Part shown: one piece after another, positions 61,101 to 64,000 of the stretch
How positions within the stretch are numbered: position 1 is the first letter of the stretch
Layout: the number at the start of each line of letters is the position of its first letter
Source: Astrocystis sublimbata
Taxonomy: Eukaryota; Ascomycota; Sordariomycetes; Xylariales; Xylariaceae
Direction of reading: 5' to 3'
Length of the DNA stretch: 64,000 nucleotides
Assembly (NCBI GenBank): GCA_022453515.1
Contig: JAJNNY010000016.1
Span: 620,001 to 684,000, forward strand
Made by a program: the position numbers and the translations under genes
The notes under the pieces: generated by a model
Database searches by the model: none
Told to the model about the DNA's origin: nothing
What the model saw: only the letters and a program-made list of their open reading frames with translations

Positions 61101-61996
61101 CGCACAGACCGAACGAGTGGCATGTTGGTATATTATTCGGTACAACACTGATGGTGCGGTCTAATACTGTCTATGTCTATCATGCAATTACATTGTTGAC
61201 AACATGTAAACTGCCTAAACTCATCCACAGCGTCCTCTGAAGTAGAACCGTCAAAACAACACATTTGGCACGGTTGTTGTCAGTTGATGTCTGCAGAGTT
61301 AGAACGCATGTAGAATGAGCAAGACATCACTAGTGGACCGTGCACATAGCAGCTCCTACGACTGGAGCCCTCCGCATTGTCCAGCTATGTCAAGGTAAGA
61401 AGCCGCGTAACGAAAAGGGCCATCGAATACGGTGACCATGCCCCATATATACATACCCTCTGATTCAAACCGAGTCAACCTATCATGACATCGACCGCCT
61501 GAATCCCTGCTTACGAAAACGTCCCGCATCTCTGGCTGTTCGTCATCTCATCACACCTCTCTAGGTATACATGTCAACCTCCCGATCTTGCCCATTCAGA
61601 ATCCAGCTCCACGAACTGACTTAAAGACGCCACTATACCCTTCTTGATGTTGTACAATGATGGAGTTGTTGACCCAGTCCCGTTGGATGCGGTGCGCCTT
61701 GTTGTAGCCTTTGTCTGGTGTGGCGTATCATTTTGTCATGGAATGCTCGTGATAACGGTGGTTGGTGGAAGAGAAGAAAGCTGAAGAAAACGCGGCGCCA
61801 AACTCCTTGCAGTAAAAATAGAATCTAGTCATTCAAATAAACATAATAGGTTGCTCTCATCGTTAGGCCAAAGTAGCGGTAGTTCACTTCACCGAGGCAA
61901 GAGCAGTCACCCAAGGGCGTTCGTTCTCTTTAGACTGGGTTGGTACAAGCCTCGAGCATGCATTGGTAAGTCAGGTAAGCGTGATGTAGGCGGGGG
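58115..61996. other. Convergent 3.9-kb tract without recognisable genes
   Basis: Lies between the 3' ends of the unknown gene and the SAT4-like kinase. It contains three G-runs on + (58577-58591, 59166-59179, 60249-60258). A 137-codon frame (59453-59866) shows no family features. No RNA gene or transposon is recognised. Confidence 0.5.
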
Positions 61997-63596
61997 TTAG
62001 AGGCCCTCCTCGCCGGCCTTGCATAGTTTGATCTCCCGGCCCCACTCGGACTTGAGCACTTGGGAGGCTGTTATACGTCTTGTAGGGTTGGGATCCAATA
62101 TCGAATAGATGACGTTACGGCATCGGGCCTACAACACCCACCCATGTCAGGATATCTCGATAGCAAAACGTATGCTAACAGGGCTAACCCTGGAAATGAA
62201 ACAGCAAGAAACTTACGCGATGCAGAGACTCGATGGGGCCGTAACCTTCCTCGTCGCGACGACCCTCGAGATACCGTTCATAAAATTCGTCTTCGTCCTT
62301 CTTAGCGACGCGCCACAAATGGCGGCCCGTCCGCATTGCCATGTAAATGACACCGCATGCCCACACATCTACTGCGCGAGCATCAAACTCCTTGTCGACG
62401 TATTCCTCGGGGGCAATATAGGGCGCCGATCCGCACAGGCCAGAAACCATGTGAGCGCTGTTTTCCCAGGCCATCCTGAAGCATTCGCCGTTGCCAAAAT
62501 CTGTGATTTTCAAGGCGCCATGACAGGTAAGGAGTAGGTTCTCGGGTTTCAGGTCGCGATGGGCTACGCCCATCTCGTGCATGTACTCGACTCCACGCAT
62601 CATCTGCTTGAAGTAGCAGTCTGCCTCCAGCGTTTCCAACTTGCTGGCGGTGAGAATCAGACTGTACAGATCGCCTCCGGAGCAGTACTCCATTACCTCA
62701 CAGTAGTCTCCTTTCTGGTCCATGAGCAGATCGAGGGTGTGGATCACGTTGGGGTGCCGCAGAGACGACGAAATGCAGAACTCGGCCGTCAGACGTTTGC
62801 TGTATTTCTTCTCACTCTCTTCCGGTCGGCGACGGAACTCCTTGACGGCAAAGAGTTTCTCGCCATTCTCCATCTTCTTGTGTGATATCCTCACGATGCC
62901 GAATGCGCCCCGCCCGACCACTTCCTGGCATTTACCATACTTCTCGATGAGCGTGACGCTCTGGTTAGGACCCCCCTTCCTGTCATTGGCCAGAGACTCT
63001 TTCTCCTCCCGTAAGGTATCAACCCAGCTGGAAACGAGTGAGAGGTCGGCTTCGGGCGCGTCCTGTTTTCTGCCACCTAGCAGGTTCTTGAACATGTCGG
63101 ACAGCTTCTCCTGCCGCTTGCTGCCCTTGAGATGGTGCTCATGGCCACCGGGGACATTGATGTTGGGAACATAACGCTGGGTGGGTTGCGACTTGGACGC
63201 AGGAGGCACGTCGGTACTCGAAGAGCGAGACGGAATAGTCGACGACTTGGCCGGGGCTGTGGGGGCCGAGGTGGCAGCAAGCACCGGGCTAGGCCCAGGC
63301 GCTCGCTTCGAGGGTTGAGAGAGATCGGCTGCAGGTCCGGTTCCGGTCTTGGGGAGGTCGTCTTTATTGGAGAACATCCTGGTCAGCCGGTTCTTGATGG
63401 ACGGCTTCTCGGCTTGCTTCGGCTGGAGGTCTGGGGAGACGACGCCGTTGATAGGCTGAGGTCTTCCATTCTGCTGCACCGCGGTCTGCGCTTTCACACT
63501 CGGCGTTCGCGAGGGCGGGTCGACCGACTTGATGGAGGACTGTTTTGAGGCATTGGGCGACACTGTCCTCTCCGAAATGGTCGGCATCTCTTGCAT
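61997..63596 (-). CDS. SAT4: HAL4/SAT4-type Ser/Thr protein kinase
   Basis: Two exons on -, 63596-62217 and 62128-61997 (intron 88 nt), give 503 aa. The first ~205 residues are Ser/Pro/Lys-rich, with a basic KNRLTRMFSNKDD and a KLSDMFKNLLGGRK block. The kinase domain (about 217-493) has GRGAFGIVRI, catalytic Lys252, HRDLKPEN with Asp348, DFG 366-368, GLCGSAPYIAPEEY (activation loop to APE), and DVWACGVIYMAM; it ends in the exon-2 helix LDPNPTRRITASQVLKSEWG. The FGNGE after DF, the CGSAPYIAPEE and the GRHLWRVAKKDEDEFY insert are typical of the yeast Hal4/Hal5/Npr1-related group, which stabilises potassium and nutrient transporters at the plasma membrane. The exact member is inferred. A second ATG three codons on (63587) is an alternative start. 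Confidence 0.88.
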
Positions 63597-64000
63597 GGGA
63601 ACAGCGCAAAGGTAGAGCAAGAGCGCGCACTGGTCCTGGGTGCTGCCTGGTCACTCGATAGATATACCGACCGGATTGGGACGCGGATGGTCTGGTCTGG
63701 TGGTCTTGGCGACAAGGAAGACAGCGGGGGGTGGGAGATGCTTGCCGGGGCCTTGGCTGTGGCGGCGTTGGGGGGAAAGAATCGACGTGGAGTGGCGGCG
63801 TCGCCTTTTGAGGGGGGGGGGGGGGGCTAAGCCCAGAGGATGACGGCTCAGGCAAGTTGCAAAACGGCGATGTGACGGGTTCGAGGACACCGCAACTACA
63901 GAAGGAGAAGAATAAAAAGTAAGAGGCAAAGGGAGGAAGAGGGAGGGGGGGGAGTAGGTAGGGCACGAGGGACTGCGACGAAAGCAAAGGGCCGCGGGAC
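63597..64000. promoter_or_regulatory. Leader and promoter of the SAT4-like kinase
   Basis: 404 bases to the window edge. On the kinase's strand it is C/T-rich, including a run of 15 C (15 G on +, 63812-63826), as expected for a fungal leader. No other gene is visible. Confidence 0.5.

Overview
This window comes from a filamentous ascomycete (Pezizomycotina). A Sordariomycete is my best guess from gene content and protein style, but I cannot fix the genus. The evidence is monocistronic genes on both strands, short introns (about 48-235 nt, mostly 50-90) with GTRNGT donors and CTRAC-type branch sites, CT-rich leaders, and fungal housekeeping orthologues. I support 18 protein-coding genes, all rebuilt by splicing with reading frame preserved. 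I found no tRNA, rRNA, CRISPR array, intact transposon or obvious secondary-metabolite cluster.

Layout. 1-10.3 kb, all on +: an ASE1/PRC1/MAP65 microtubule bundler, an IRS4-type EH-domain protein and a tandem-PH (Opy1-like) protein. 12.9-14.2 kb, +: a secreted GH5 glycoside hydrolase. 17.1-18.4 kb, -: a Mediator-Med2-like acidic protein, divergent from a PUB1/TIA-1 three-RRM protein (20.6-22.3 kb, +). 25.8-28.7 kb, +: the DYRK kinase YAK1, convergent with an ALY-type RRM protein (30.8-31.9 kb, -). That gene shares a 0.7 kb divergent promoter with ribosomal protein uL2 (32.6-33.6 kb, +). 36.8-40.1 kb, +: a GPI-anchored-type surface protein and adenosine kinase. 40.8-44.1 kb, -: an EST1/SMG7-family protein. 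45.9-49.7 kb is a dense core block: a ZNF511-like zinc-finger protein, splicing factor BUD31, complex I LYR subunit NDUFA6 and RNA polymerase I/III subunit RPC19. After about 7 kb without a recognisable gene come a conserved-looking unknown gene (56.7-58.1 kb, +), another 3.9 kb empty tract, and a HAL4/SAT4-type kinase (62.0-63.6 kb, -).

The genes serve general cell biology: spindle, phosphoinositide signalling, RNA metabolism, translation, respiration, methyl-cycle adenosine recycling and nutrient/ion signalling kinases. Only GH5 and the GPI protein face the outside. I see no operon-like pathway and no convincing new system.

The most interesting signals are at fine scale: a GC-AG intron that restores the conserved C-terminus of NDUFA6; a terminal adenosine kinase intron whose retention stops translation at once; an intergenic 14-mer present at four separate loci; a dispersed TAGGTA/TACCTA palindrome family between genes; and a 0.94 kb ATG-free leader before YAK1.
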